Source of the DNA: a bacterium
GTDB taxonomy: Bacteria; CLD3; SB21
DNA length: 64,000 nt
Assembly: GCA_013360215.1 (NCBI GenBank)
Contig: JABWCP010000002.1
Location: forward strand, 186,001 to 250,000
Reading direction: 5' to 3'
Part shown: positions 54,809-63,665 of the stretch, piece by piece
Layout of the letters: each line of letters begins with the position of its first letter
Numbering within the stretch: position 1 is the first letter of the stretch
Position numbers and translations under genes: made by a program
Notes under the pieces: model-generated
Databases searched by the model: none
The model's input: only the letters and a program-made list of their open reading frames with translations
What the model was told of the DNA's origin: nothing

Positions 54809-56059
54809 TCACACTTTTTCTTCCCAAATCTGCGCGATTTCGATAATGGTTTTTACGGCGGCTTCCATGTCTTGCACGGCTACCCACTCCAGTTTGGAAT
54901 GGAAACTATGCTCACCGGCAAAAATATTGGGGCAAGGTAAACCCATAAACGAAAGCCGTGATCCGTCCGTGCCGCCACGAATCGGTGTCTGGATAGGTTC
55001 GATTCCGAGGCGTTTCATCGCTTCGACGGCATACGCTCCGACTTGCGGATGATGATCAAGCACTTCTTTCATATTGCGGTATTGCTCTTTAACTTCGCAC
55101 TCTACGCGGGCACCCGGAAATTGTGCGGCCGTTTTTTCAGCGAGATCTTTGAGAAAATCTTCTTTTTCTTTGAGCTTTGCCGTCACAAAATCACGAATGA
55201 TAAAACGTATGGTCGCCAATTCTTCATTGGCTGTAAACGATGTCGGATGAACAAACCCCTCGCGCTTTTCCGTTGTTTCCGGAGAGAGACCGACCTTTGG
55301 TAAATTTTCGATAAAATGAGATGCCACCTTGATGGCATTGACCATTTTTCCTTTAGCATATCCGGGGTGGATATTTTTTCCATGAAATCGGATCGTCATA
55401 CCGTCGGCGCTAAACGTCTCGGTCTCGATTTCGCCGCGACTGGAGCCGTCCACCGTATAGGCATATTTGGCGCCTAATTTTTTTAAATCAATTTTTTCCG
55501 TACCGCGACCTACTTCTTCATCCGGTGTAAAACATACTTTGATCGGGCCGTGCTTGACTTCCGGATGAGACAAAAAATAATTAACCGCATCCATGATTTC
55601 CGCCACACCGGCTTTATTATCCGCGCCGAGTAGCGTCGTACCATCCGTGGTAATGATGTCAAAGCCGATCATTTTTTCAAGATCAGGGTTGTTTTTCACC
55701 TCGATAATTTGATTGGAATCGTTTTTGAGGCGAATATCGCCGCCTTGGTAATTTTTATTGATCACCGGATTGACACCGGCACCGGTCACTGCCGGCGATG
55801 TATCCACGTGTGCAATAAATGCAATAGGATCCACGTTTTTGGAGGTATTCCCGGGCAATGTCGCCATCACATAACCATACTCGTCCATGTGCGCATCGGC
55901 CAATCCCATCGCTTTCAATTCAGCGGCAAGATCGCGGGATAAATTTTTTTGTTTTTCGGTACTCGGAAAAGAAGTGGACTCTTCATCCGACTGGGTATCG
56001 TATTTGACGTATTTCAAAAAACGATCCACGCAGGTAAATGTATACTTGGGATCAAACAT
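54809..56059 (-). CDS. pepT: Peptidase T (tripeptidase)
   Basis: 416 aa from the ATG at 56059 with AAGGG 8 bases upstream. M20 metallopeptidase: zinc-ligand motifs FIAHVDTSPA, GADNKAG with the shared Asp, TPDEEVGRG with the catalytic Glu pair, YTVDGSSRG and NIFAGEHSFHS. A lid domain (about 215-320) is present. It removes the N-terminal residue from tripeptides in the cytoplasm. Divergent from the glgP gene with a short shared promoter region. Confidence 0.96.
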   Translation of the reverse strand: MFDPKYTFTCVDRFLKYVKYDTQSDEESTSFPSTEKQKNLSRDLAAELKAMGLADAHMDEYGYVMATLPGNTSKNVDPIAFIAHVDTSPAVTGAGVNPVINKNYQGGDIRLKNDSNQIIEVKNNPDLEKMIGFDIITTDGTTLLGADNKAGVAEIMDAVNYFLSHPEVKHGPIKVCFTPDEEVGRGTEKIDLKKLGAKYAYTVDGSSRGEIETETFSADGMTIRFHGKNIHPGYAKGKMVNAIKVASHFIENLPKVGLSPETTEKREGFVHPTSFTANEELATIRFIIRDFVTAKLKEKEDFLKDLAEKTAAQFPGARVECEVKEQYRNMKEVLDHHPQVGAYAVEAMKRLGIEPIQTPIRGGTDGSRLSFMGLPCPNIFAGEHSFHSKLEWVAVQDMEAAVKTIIEIAQIWEEKV

Positions 56060-56179
56060 AGTTTTGCCCTTAATGGAGTTGTAAATAGTATTGATAAACA
56101 ATGGTAACTTTTTTTTTGTAAAACATCAAGACACGGCTTACGATTGTACCTATCATTCTATCCGATTATGTTTTACCGC

Positions 56180-56208
56180 TTGATGTTCATCGCGGGAAAT
56201 TTTATACT
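56180..56208 (+). promoter_or_regulatory. Sigma-70-type promoter of glgP
   Basis: TTGATG, 17 bp, TATACT; predicted +1 about 56215, 25 nt before the ATG at 56240. It rules out the longer frame that begins at 56144. Confidence 0.7.
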
Positions 56209-56239
56209 GTGCCCCCACGTAACGAAACTGCAAGGAATT

Positions 56240-58345
56240 ATGGATCAACGATTAAACGATCTTACGGCTTTGGCATACAACCTCTGGTGGTCATGGAATC
56301 AAAACGCACAATCAGTTTTCCGCGAATTATCCCCGCAAATCTGGGAGGAAAGCAATCATAACGCAGTTGCGGTTTTGCACGGAACGAGCCACCAAGAATT
56401 GCGTGCACGTCTCAACGATTCACATTTTCGTGAAAAGGTGGATCGTGTTATTACGCAGTTTCGCAGCTATATGCAGCACGAAAACACCTGGGGATCGCAT
56501 CACGCTCAAACGTTTCGTGATAAGCCGGTCGCCTATTTCAGTCCTGAATTTGCATTGCATGAATGTTTACCGATTTATTCGGGCGGGCTCGGCGTCCTAT
56601 CCGGCGATCATATCAAGTCGGCCAGCGATTTGGATATTCCATTTGTCGGTGTCGGTTTGTTTTATCGTCAGGGTTATTTTCAGCAACATATCGCCATTGA
56701 CGGTACACAGCAGGAACTCTACCCGCTCAATGATACGACGCACTTGCCTTTGTCACTTCTTTCCGACCGTACCGGAAAACCTGTAGTAACTGTAGTTGAA
56801 ATCGGACACAGTCTGGTCAGCTTATACTGCTGGCAAGTCAAGGTCGGTCGCGCTCAACTGTATTTGCTCGATAGCAATCATCCGGATAACGAAGAACATT
56901 ATCGCGAACTGACATCACGCACCTACGGCGGCGATATCATGACGCGCATTTGCCAGGAAATCGTGATGGGAATTGGCGGTGTTCGATTGCTCCGTTCTAT
57001 CGGAATTCGTCCGTCCGTATATCACATGAATGAAGGCCATAGCGCATTTCTCACACTGGAACTGCTCCGTGAACGTATGCTTGAAGGCCAGCCGATGGAT
57101 ACGGCGCGGGCATGGGTTCGTGAACATTGTGTTTTTACCACGCATACGCCGGTTCCTGCGGGCCATGATCGTTTTAGCCGCGACCTGATGACGTTTGCAT
57201 TAGCCAACTATTGCGCGATTCTTGGCTTAACGATTGATCAGGTTATGGGCCTGGGACGCGTGCATCCGGACGATGAAAAAGAAACATTTTGTATGACCGT
57301 ACTGGCGCTCAAAATGTCTCGCGCATCCAATGCCGTCAGCGCGTTGCACGGTAATGTCAGCCGCAATATGTGGAAAGAACTTTTTCCGGATCGTCCTGTT
57401 GAGCAAGTGCCGATTTCACATATTACCAACGGCATCCACATCTTAAGCTGGATGAATAAGCGCACCCGTAATTTTTGGCGCAAATTTCTCGGTGAAAACT
57501 GGGAACAACATATCAAACAACCGGATTTCTGGCAACGCGTAGCCGACCCTTCGTTTATTTCCGATGAAGAAATCTGGGCGCTGCGTTATGATCTCCGGCG
57601 CATGCTCATCGAGTTTATGCGTGTACGCCTCAAAGAACAACAACGTCGTGCGGGCGGAGACGGTGTGCGCGTGTTCTCAAACTTTTTTTCACCAGACATA
57701 TTAACCATCGGCTTCGCGCGCCGTTTTGCTACCTATAAACGCGCACCTATGATTGTTCAAAACCTCGAACGGGCGATTCAATTTTTCAATGACCAGGATC
57801 AACCGATTCAGGTTGTGTTTTCAGGTAAAGCCCACCCCAAAGACGACAGCGGAAAAGCGTTCATCAAACGCATTGTCGAATTGAGCAAACATCCCCAACT
57901 TTTTGGCAAACTGGCCTTTATTGAAAATTACGATCTTTATGTTGCCCGGTTTCTTACATCCGGCTGCGACGTTTGGCTTAATAATCCCCGTCGTCCTCTT
58001 GAAGCCAGCGGTACCAGTGGGCAAAAAATCGGCATACACGGCGGACTCAATTTATCCATTCTTGACGGATGGTGGCGTGAAGGTTATGACGGGACTAACG
58101 GATTTGCTATCGGTAAGGATGAGTCGCTGGGCAATGAAGCGGAACAGGATCGCTTAGACGAAGAAAATCTTTATCTGACACTCAAAAATGAAGTGATACC
58201 CGCATTCTACAATCGCGATGCCAACGGTATTCCCCGCGTGTGGATCCAAAAAATTCGCCGCGCCATGCAAACCTTGATTCCGGTGTTTAATACGGATCGC
58301 ATGGTCGCCGAATATTTTGAAACCATGTATCGCCGCAATTCATAA
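56240..58345 (+). CDS. glgP: Alpha-glucan phosphorylase
   Basis: 701 aa from the ATG at 56240, which has AAGGA 4 bases upstream and a promoter between it and the earlier in-frame codon at 56144. GT35 family of the short Thermotoga/actinobacterial type: FSPEFALHECLPIYSGGLGVLSGD, GVGLFYRQGYF, HMNEGHSAFLTLEL, FVFTTHTPVPAGHD, and a PLP-region block RPLEASGTSGQKIGIHGG with the expected phosphate/PLP-binding Lys. It releases glucose-1-phosphate from glycogen or maltodextrins. Its 3' end overlaps the convergent peroxiredoxin by 6 bp. Confidence 0.95.
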   Translation: MDQRLNDLTALAYNLWWSWNQNAQSVFRELSPQIWEESNHNAVAVLHGTSHQELRARLNDSHFREKVDRVITQFRSYMQHENTWGSHHAQTFRDKPVAYFSPEFALHECLPIYSGGLGVLSGDHIKSASDLDIPFVGVGLFYRQGYFQQHIAIDGTQQELYPLNDTTHLPLSLLSDRTGKPVVTVVEIGHSLVSLYCWQVKVGRAQLYLLDSNHPDNEEHYRELTSRTYGGDIMTRICQEIVMGIGGVRLLRSIGIRPSVYHMNEGHSAFLTLELLRERMLEGQPMDTARAWVREHCVFTTHTPVPAGHDRFSRDLMTFALANYCAILGLTIDQVMGLGRVHPDDEKETFCMTVLALKMSRASNAVSALHGNVSRNMWKELFPDRPVEQVPISHITNGIHILSWMNKRTRNFWRKFLGENWEQHIKQPDFWQRVADPSFISDEEIWALRYDLRRMLIEFMRVRLKEQQRRAGGDGVRVFSNFFSPDILTIGFARRFATYKRAPMIVQNLERAIQFFNDQDQPIQVVFSGKAHPKDDSGKAFIKRIVELSKHPQLFGKLAFIENYDLYVARFLTSGCDVWLNNPRRPLEASGTSGQKIGIHGGLNLSILDGWWREGYDGTNGFAIGKDESLGNEAEQDRLDEENLYLTLKNEVIPAFYNRDANGIPRVWIQKIRRAMQTLIPVFNTDRMVAEYFETMYRRNS

Positions 58346-58801
58346 CGACGACGTACGAAGATATGCGAGTACACGATCCGCGTGAACTTGCGCATCCCTT
58401 TCGGCATGAATCACGTCCATAATTTTTCCATCCGACGGACGAATGATATACGTGACTCTTTTATTGCGCCAGAGTCCCCACAACCATAGTGTACCAAACT
58501 TTTTGCTCAATGCTCGATCATGGTCGTAAATGAGTGCGTACGGTAACCGATGATGTGTGCGAAATTTTTCATGGGTCGCGTCGTCATCCAAACTGACGCC
58601 AAAAACCACACCGCCTTGTGCCGCGATTTCGCCATATACATCGCGAAAGTAACACGCTTGCCCGGTACAAACGCGTGTAAAATCCATCGGATAAAAGAAG
58701 AAAACTACAGCTTTGTGCCGGCTATATTGCGCAAGCGTATGTTCCTGACCGCCCGAATCCCGCCAAGTTAATTCAGAAATAATAGCATTTTTTTTAAGCA
58801 T
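58340..58801 (-). CDS. Peroxiredoxin, BCP/PrxQ-like
   Basis: 153 aa from the ATG at 58801 (AAAGGAG upstream; the frame extends 33 codons further into hpnE and is ignored). Thioredoxin-fold AhpC/TSA: FFFYPMDFTRVCTGQACYFRD with the peroxidatic Cys in VCTGQAC and a second Cys five residues on, the PrxQ spacing. GVSLDDDATHEKFRTHHRLP follows. It reduces peroxides in the cytoplasm, with the second Cys as resolving residue. It is last in the squalene operon, where it may guard against oxidised lipids; that is inference. Confidence 0.9.
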   Translation of the reverse strand: MLKKNAIISELTWRDSGGQEHTLAQYSRHKAVVFFFYPMDFTRVCTGQACYFRDVYGEIAAQGGVVFGVSLDDDATHEKFRTHHRLPYALIYDHDRALSKKFGTLWLWGLWRNKRVTYIIRPSDGKIMDVIHAERDAQVHADRVLAYLRTSSL

Positions 58802-58808
58802 AGAGAGA

Positions 58809-60143
58809 TTAACTCCTTTTGTTTTTTTCGTCTTGCAACACGGCCTCCGCGCATCGGATACCGCTAAGTACCGCGCTTTCGATCGTCGAAGGTAATTCAT
58901 CGGCGATCCAGTCTCCGGCTAAATACAACCCTTGAATTCCAGTGCGACTATGAAAACGATACGAATCTTTCGCATGATTGTTCGAGGTGGCGCGCACCGA
59001 CTTGATAATTTCAATACGACGAACCGAACTAGGTTTAAAATTTTTAAACAGAAGTGTCATGTCATCTGTTATTCTCTTTTCCCAAATTGACGCCGCATCA
59101 AAAACAGACGCGCCGGGGTGGCTGATCGTAATCTGAATACATTCTGAGTTTTTTTTGAATACCCATTGTACGTGCGTTCCTATACATGCGGCCATAGGTC
59201 CGTCGAATAACGCATCCGGATGCATCTCATTTAACCATATATAGGCCGATAATATCGGTGCCGATGAAAAATTTTGGAAACGTGATGTCCATTCGTTTTC
59301 TACAGGTAAAAGCTTGCCGGCACTCCACGGCGGTACGGCCATAATGACTTTATCAGCCCGAATGATTTCGCCGTTTCGCAACGTGATTCCATCTACCCGG
59401 CCATTAGAAACGGTGATATGGCGTACAAATGAATGAAAATGCAACGAACAACTTTTTTGTTTTAAAAACCTTACAGCCGGTTCGACCAATACGGCGTCGA
59501 GTGATTTTTCCGGAATAATAAAACGTCCATCGTCGCGTGAACCGAAAAAAATTCGTCGCATAGCCTCGCCAAACTGAACCACATCGGCATCTTCGGGATG
59601 CTGATTCATAATCGCTAAACAAATCGGGTTCCAAAACCATCGTCGTGTGTCCTGCGTAAATCGCCAGGCGTCCAACCAATCGGATACAAACCGTCCCCTT
59701 ATTAACGGTTTACGCATTGATAAACCCGCCCTCAAAATACGCCAGCGTTCGCTCAATGGGATCGCATCGTATCGCATAATACCGTACAGGGCATACCACG
59801 GCGCAGGCCAATCCGGTAAATTCAAACAGGCTATCCGGCCATCGACGGAATAAAAATTCAAAGGAAACGATTTTTTGGGAATATCCAATGAGGCATTTAA
59901 TGAATCAAGCCACGCACGGGTAGCATGATAACACCCCATCAGGAGATGCTGGCCGTTGTCGAGTGTCGATCGTGATGCAACATCGGTAAACGAAAAAGTA
60001 CGCCCTCCGGCATAGGCATTTTTTTCATATAAACTTACATCATGCCCCGCCTGTGCAAGCGTCGTCGCGGCAGCCAGTCCGGCTGTACCGGCGCCGATGA
60101 TGATTATTTGAGAGGGAGATTTAGCCACGGTAAGGGCGATCAT
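58809..60143 (-). CDS. hpnE: Hydroxysqualene dehydroxylase HpnE
   Basis: 444 aa from the ATG at 60143, overlapping hpnD by 23 bp. N-terminal FAD-binding GxGxxG (IIIGAGTAGLAAATTLAQAGHDV), GGRTFSF, then a flavin amine-oxidase-type fold and a C-terminal block LYLAGDWIADELPSTIESAV that closes the FAD site. In the HpnCDE route it reduces hydroxysqualene to squalene. It is the third enzyme, with hpnC and hpnD directly before it. Family assignment rests on this context plus the amine-oxidase motifs; a related carotenoid desaturase is the alternative. Confidence 0.9.
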   Translation of the reverse strand: MIALTVAKSPSQIIIIGAGTAGLAAATTLAQAGHDVSLYEKNAYAGGRTFSFTDVASRSTLDNGQHLLMGCYHATRAWLDSLNASLDIPKKSFPLNFYSVDGRIACLNLPDWPAPWYALYGIMRYDAIPLSERWRILRAGLSMRKPLIRGRFVSDWLDAWRFTQDTRRWFWNPICLAIMNQHPEDADVVQFGEAMRRIFFGSRDDGRFIIPEKSLDAVLVEPAVRFLKQKSCSLHFHSFVRHITVSNGRVDGITLRNGEIIRADKVIMAVPPWSAGKLLPVENEWTSRFQNFSSAPILSAYIWLNEMHPDALFDGPMAACIGTHVQWVFKKNSECIQITISHPGASVFDAASIWEKRITDDMTLLFKNFKPSSVRRIEIIKSVRATSNNHAKDSYRFHSRTGIQGLYLAGDWIADELPSTIESAVLSGIRCAEAVLQDEKNKRS

Positions 60144-60960
60144 CAAACCAAGTTCGGCCTGCGGTTTGTATTTTTTCCGATAAAGTAAGGCTTACCCGAT
60201 GAGCGGTCGGTGTAAAGCCGGTTTGTTCGATTTTATCAAGCAATAACCGATACATGTTTTCCATGACCCGTGCCGGAAAAAGCGCCAACGACGGATACGC
60301 ACGAAACGCTTCATCGGCCAATTGGAATTGTTTTCTCGCTTCGGCACATTGCAGCCTCAACGCATCCTGAACGGCTGACGGATTATCAAAAAACGCACGC
60401 CGATCCGTCACCGGAAAATAGATCCGGCCGTCCGCTATATCAGATGCTGCATCACGAATCGTATTGGTCAATTGTAAAGCTAAACCGGCATGCAACGCAA
60501 ACCGTTCACTGGCCGTATGATGCGCTCCCAAAATCCTAATGATCATCAATCCAACGGCTGACGCAACGCAATAGCAATATTCATACAATTCATCAAACGT
60601 GCGGTATTCTCTGCGCTCTAAATCCATTTCCATCCCGCGAATAACGTCATGAAACAATTGAACAGGAATCGAAAAATCACGCGCAACCCGCATCACCCGA
60701 TTGAGCAAATAATATGACGAATGACCGCGCTCGGCGGCAATCAATTCTTTTTTCCATACAGACAAATGCGTCGCGGCATCGGAACCATTTTGATCCACGA
60801 TATCATCCGTGATCCGGCAAAATGCATATACCGTAAAAATAGCTTCGCGTTTCCCTCCCGGAAAGAGCATCATCGGATAATAAAAGCTGCTGCCGGAGCG
60901 TCGCGTAATACTTCGGGCATCCTCTTGCAATATCGTTTCTATATCCATAAAACGCGCCAT
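60121..60960 (-). CDS. hpnD: Presqualene diphosphate synthase HpnD
   Basis: 279 aa; ATG at 60960 or 60948, both overlapping hpnC by 10-22 bp. Squalene/phytoene synthase fold with two Asp-rich motifs: FCRITDDIVDQ (DxxxD) near residue 50 and QLTNTIRDAASDIADGRIYFP near 165. It joins two farnesyl diphosphates into presqualene diphosphate. Distinguished from HpnC by order and by its better match to the HpnD YRTFDELYEYCYCVASAVG block. Confidence 0.92.
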   Translation of the reverse strand: MARFMDIETILQEDARSITRRSGSSFYYPMMLFPGGKREAIFTVYAFCRITDDIVDQNGSDAATHLSVWKKELIAAERGHSSYYLLNRVMRVARDFSIPVQLFHDVIRGMEMDLERREYRTFDELYEYCYCVASAVGLMIIRILGAHHTASERFALHAGLALQLTNTIRDAASDIADGRIYFPVTDRRAFFDNPSAVQDALRLQCAEARKQFQLADEAFRAYPSLALFPARVMENMYRLLLDKIEQTGFTPTAHRVSLTLSEKIQTAGRTWFDDRPYRG

Positions 60961-61832
60961 AGTATCCAAAATTTGTCTTTTAAACCAATCGTCGGACGAT
61001 GATTCAGCGTATCACCGCCCGTTTTTTCCATTTTCATAAGCACACGTAATCCGCTCAACCATATCATACCGATGATTTTGCGATCTTTGAAACGCAGGTA
61101 ACCCAACAACGCATGCCCTTGATCAAACAAATCACGTGTTTTTTTTAAACAGACCGCCATCGTCTTTGAAAACGACGTATTTACCGTTTTATTTTTCCAG
61201 TCTTCTTCGGTATAGCCGCATTCTTTCATCAGTTCCAGCGGTATATACAGCCGGTTTTTCTGAAGATCAATGAATACATCCTGCCAATGATTGGTGAGCT
61301 GGAGCGCCGAACAAATGGCATCCGACAAAGGGGTCATTTTTTCCCACATAGTCGAGTTATGTGTGTAACCAAGGATATGCAGTACGATGAGGCCGACCGG
61401 ATTGGCCGAATAACGACAATACCCCATGAGTTGCTCTTCGTCGGTATATCTATTTTTGAGAAGATCTACTTTGAAGGCGCTCAGGACATCATCCAACCAT
61501 TGACGGGGAATACCGCCCTTTTGCAACGTCACGGACAGCGCCGCAAACATCGGATCTTTGGCGCGTCCTTCTTCGCTGGCTTTGAGCGCAGCCTGCATCC
61601 ATAAAAGTCCGTGCATACGTTGTTCGATAGTGCCGGTGCCTTCGTCAGCTACATCATCGGCGCGGCGTAAAAAGGTATAAACCGCCGCAAGGTGACGGCG
61701 TTGAGCGGCATTAAAAATCCATGAAATAACAGGGAAATTTTCGTAATGCGAAGCGGCAAAATCCCGGCACATCGCATAGGCCGCGTCTATTTCATCGTCG
61801 GAATACGAACCGATCGCCCGCTCCTCATTCAT
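60939..61832 (-). CDS. hpnC: Hydroxysqualene synthase HpnC
   Basis: 297 aa. Second squalene-synthase-fold protein: AVYTFLRRADDVADEGTG with the first Asp-rich motif, LMGYCRYSANPVGLIVLHIL, and LTNHWQDVFIDLQKNRLYIP with the second. The N-terminus YAMCRDFAASHYENFPVIS is typical of HpnC. It converts presqualene diphosphate to hydroxysqualene. Overlaps the DUF4149-like gene before it by 8 bp, so the operon is tightly coupled. Confidence 0.92.
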   Translation of the reverse strand: MNEERAIGSYSDDEIDAAYAMCRDFAASHYENFPVISWIFNAAQRRHLAAVYTFLRRADDVADEGTGTIEQRMHGLLWMQAALKASEEGRAKDPMFAALSVTLQKGGIPRQWLDDVLSAFKVDLLKNRYTDEEQLMGYCRYSANPVGLIVLHILGYTHNSTMWEKMTPLSDAICSALQLTNHWQDVFIDLQKNRLYIPLELMKECGYTEEDWKNKTVNTSFSKTMAVCLKKTRDLFDQGHALLGYLRFKDRKIIGMIWLSGLRVLMKMEKTGGDTLNHRPTIGLKDKFWILWRVLWI

Positions 61833-62319
61833 CGCGTTCTCGCAGGGTTAGGCCGACTACCAAAAGCGCGAGTACGATATTGAATCCTACGAGTGCAGAA
61901 TACCGGCGATGCCATGCGTCGAATTCCTTACGCTCGGGGCGCGGATCGTTTTCTTTGGCGTATTGATCGAAGTCTACGATTTTTTCTTTGAGCATCGTCA
62001 TCTGCGGCGTGATAAAATCCGCGTAGAAAAAAAGATTGATCAGCATCACACCGGACACGATCCCACGTACACGCGACCATAGTGATTTTTGACGCCTATA
62101 CAGAACAAAGGACGATACAACGATCAACGCCGCACACACGTATTCCAGATGATTCATTCGAACAAGAATCAATCCGTTGATATATCCGGCGATGGTTTTG
62201 GAATCAAGGTTTCTAAAAATAGTACCGGCGACACCGTATGCCAAAAACACGAGAATGCCGATCCATGCACCGGCAAACAATAATATCGCTCCGCGCCATG
62301 TATAATTTCGGATACTCAT
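61825..62319 (-). CDS. Small membrane protein, DUF4149/TMEM205-like
   Basis: 164 aa, four predicted helices (about 10-32, 55-77, 83-103, 137-158), with an acidic linker (KENDPRPERKEFDAWHRRYS) between the last two. The layout and GAWIGILVFLAYGVAGTIFR start match DUF4149. Function unknown. It overlaps thiO (ATGA) before it and hpnC after it, so it is fixed within the squalene operon and may act on the lipid product. Confidence 0.7.
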   Translation of the reverse strand: MSIRNYTWRGAILLFAGAWIGILVFLAYGVAGTIFRNLDSKTIAGYINGLILVRMNHLEYVCAALIVVSSFVLYRRQKSLWSRVRGIVSGVMLINLFFYADFITPQMTMLKEKIVDFDQYAKENDPRPERKEFDAWHRRYSALVGFNIVLALLVVGLTLRERDE

Positions 62320-63452
62320 GCGTTGGTACTCCCGTTAAATCGCGAGGGTGAAAAGGGTGCCAACATCGGCGAAGGTTTGCCTGTGATGATCATATCGGCT
62401 ATAAGTTTGGCCGTTATCGGCATAAGAAGAATGCCATTGCGAAAATGCCCTGTTGCTACGACGAGGTTGGTCAAGCGTGTTTCACCAAGCAACGGAAGGC
62501 GATCCGCACTACAGGGACGCAAACCGGCCCACCGCTCTACCGATTCGAAAGTTTTGGACTGCGGGATCAATGCTCTTAGTTTTTCGATAAATCCGACAAT
62601 CACCGAGGGCGTCACGGCTTTATCAAAGCCGGCATCTTCGACCGTTGAGCCGATAAGCAGCCGACCGCTATTGCGCGGTACGTAATAAAAATCTTCAAGG
62701 TATGCCGGGTATCGAATAAAATCAGGTTTCGGCATTTGCATCGCGACGATCTGCCCCCGTATCGGTTTGATCTCCGGTATCGTTTGTGTCAATCCGGGAA
62801 TCTGTGATGACCATGCACCGGCGGCCAATACATATCGTGCCGCAGATACCGTCCCGGTTTTGGTTTGAAGATGATCAATCGCTTCATTATTGAGTATGAT
62901 GGATTCGACCGCAGAATACTCCAAGATATCCACGCCGAGATTTTTGCAGCATTCGGCCAGCGCGGCGCTCAATTTGCGGTTTTCCACCTGATGGTTATCC
63001 GGCAAATGAATCGCCGCCATGCCTTCGCGCAATGCAGGCTCCGCTTCGCCGGTTTGTTCGACGCTCCAAAAATGCGCATGCATCCCGAGCCCGACATACC
63101 ACGACAACCATGGCTTCGGATCCATTTCAGGTGAGATAAGTTTGAGAATGCCTTCTTTGCGGTATTCGCAATCCATACGGCTGTGGTATTCGATACGCCG
63201 AATGGTCTCTTCATACATGTTTTGACTTTCCCTGCACAATCGAAAAAAAGCTTTTTCGCGATCCGACAAATTTTGACGCGGCATGATCAACTGCGGTTCG
63301 AGCATGCCTGCGGATGCGTGGGAAGCCTCATATCCCGTTTGTGTTTTTTCTAAAATGGCTACTTTTATTTTGCTGTGACGAAATTTGATTTCATACGCGA
63401 TCGAAAGCCCGATCACACCCCCGCCGATCACAACGACATCATATATTTTCAA
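62316..63452 (-). CDS. thiO: Glycine oxidase ThiO
   Basis: 378 aa starting at a TTG codon (63452) that has AGGAG six bases upstream. FAD-binding DVVVIGGGVIGLSIAYEI, then EASHASAGMLEPQ, RLLIGSTVEDAGFDK, and the C-terminal GHFRNGILLMPITAKLIAD loop, all ThiO/DadA-like marks. It oxidises glycine to dehydroglycine for the thiazole of thiamine. No thiG, thiS or thiE is next to it; it leads the squalene operon. Another D-amino-acid oxidase role is possible. Confidence 0.88.
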   Translation of the reverse strand: MKIYDVVVIGGGVIGLSIAYEIKFRHSKIKVAILEKTQTGYEASHASAGMLEPQLIMPRQNLSDREKAFFRLCRESQNMYEETIRRIEYHSRMDCEYRKEGILKLISPEMDPKPWLSWYVGLGMHAHFWSVEQTGEAEPALREGMAAIHLPDNHQVENRKLSAALAECCKNLGVDILEYSAVESIILNNEAIDHLQTKTGTVSAARYVLAAGAWSSQIPGLTQTIPEIKPIRGQIVAMQMPKPDFIRYPAYLEDFYYVPRNSGRLLIGSTVEDAGFDKAVTPSVIVGFIEKLRALIPQSKTFESVERWAGLRPCSADRLPLLGETRLTNLVVATGHFRNGILLMPITAKLIADMIITGKPSPMLAPFSPSRFNGSTNA

Positions 63453-63481
63453 AACTAACTCCTGGTTGATGCTGACAATTC

Positions 63482-63510
63482 AATATAGAAGCGTTGTCTT
63501 AAAAAATCAA
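63482..63510 (-). promoter_or_regulatory. Sigma-70-type promoter of the thiO-hpn operon
   Basis: Minus strand TTGATT, 17 bp, TATATT; predicted +1 about 63475, 23 nt before the TTG start of thiO. Confidence 0.7.
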
Positions 63511-63565
63511 GCTTGGGCACGTACTGAAACGCTTAATTTTCAATGGTTTTAGGCGTTTTTTATGC

Positions 63566-63594
63566 TTGATATTGGCTTAGCCAAGAAATATATT
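63566..63594 (+). promoter_or_regulatory. Promoter of the Ser/Thr kinase gene with a palindrome in its spacer
   Basis: TTGATA, 17 bp, TATATT; predicted +1 about 63601. The spacer holds the inverted repeat TTGGC-TTA-GCCAA (63572-63584), a good place for a repressor. Confidence 0.65.
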
Positions 63595-63665
63595 GCCGCG
63601 TTGTAATCCGCAATTCTTTTATCTATTTATTGTAATTTTAAATATACAATTCCGGGAGTTTTTTA

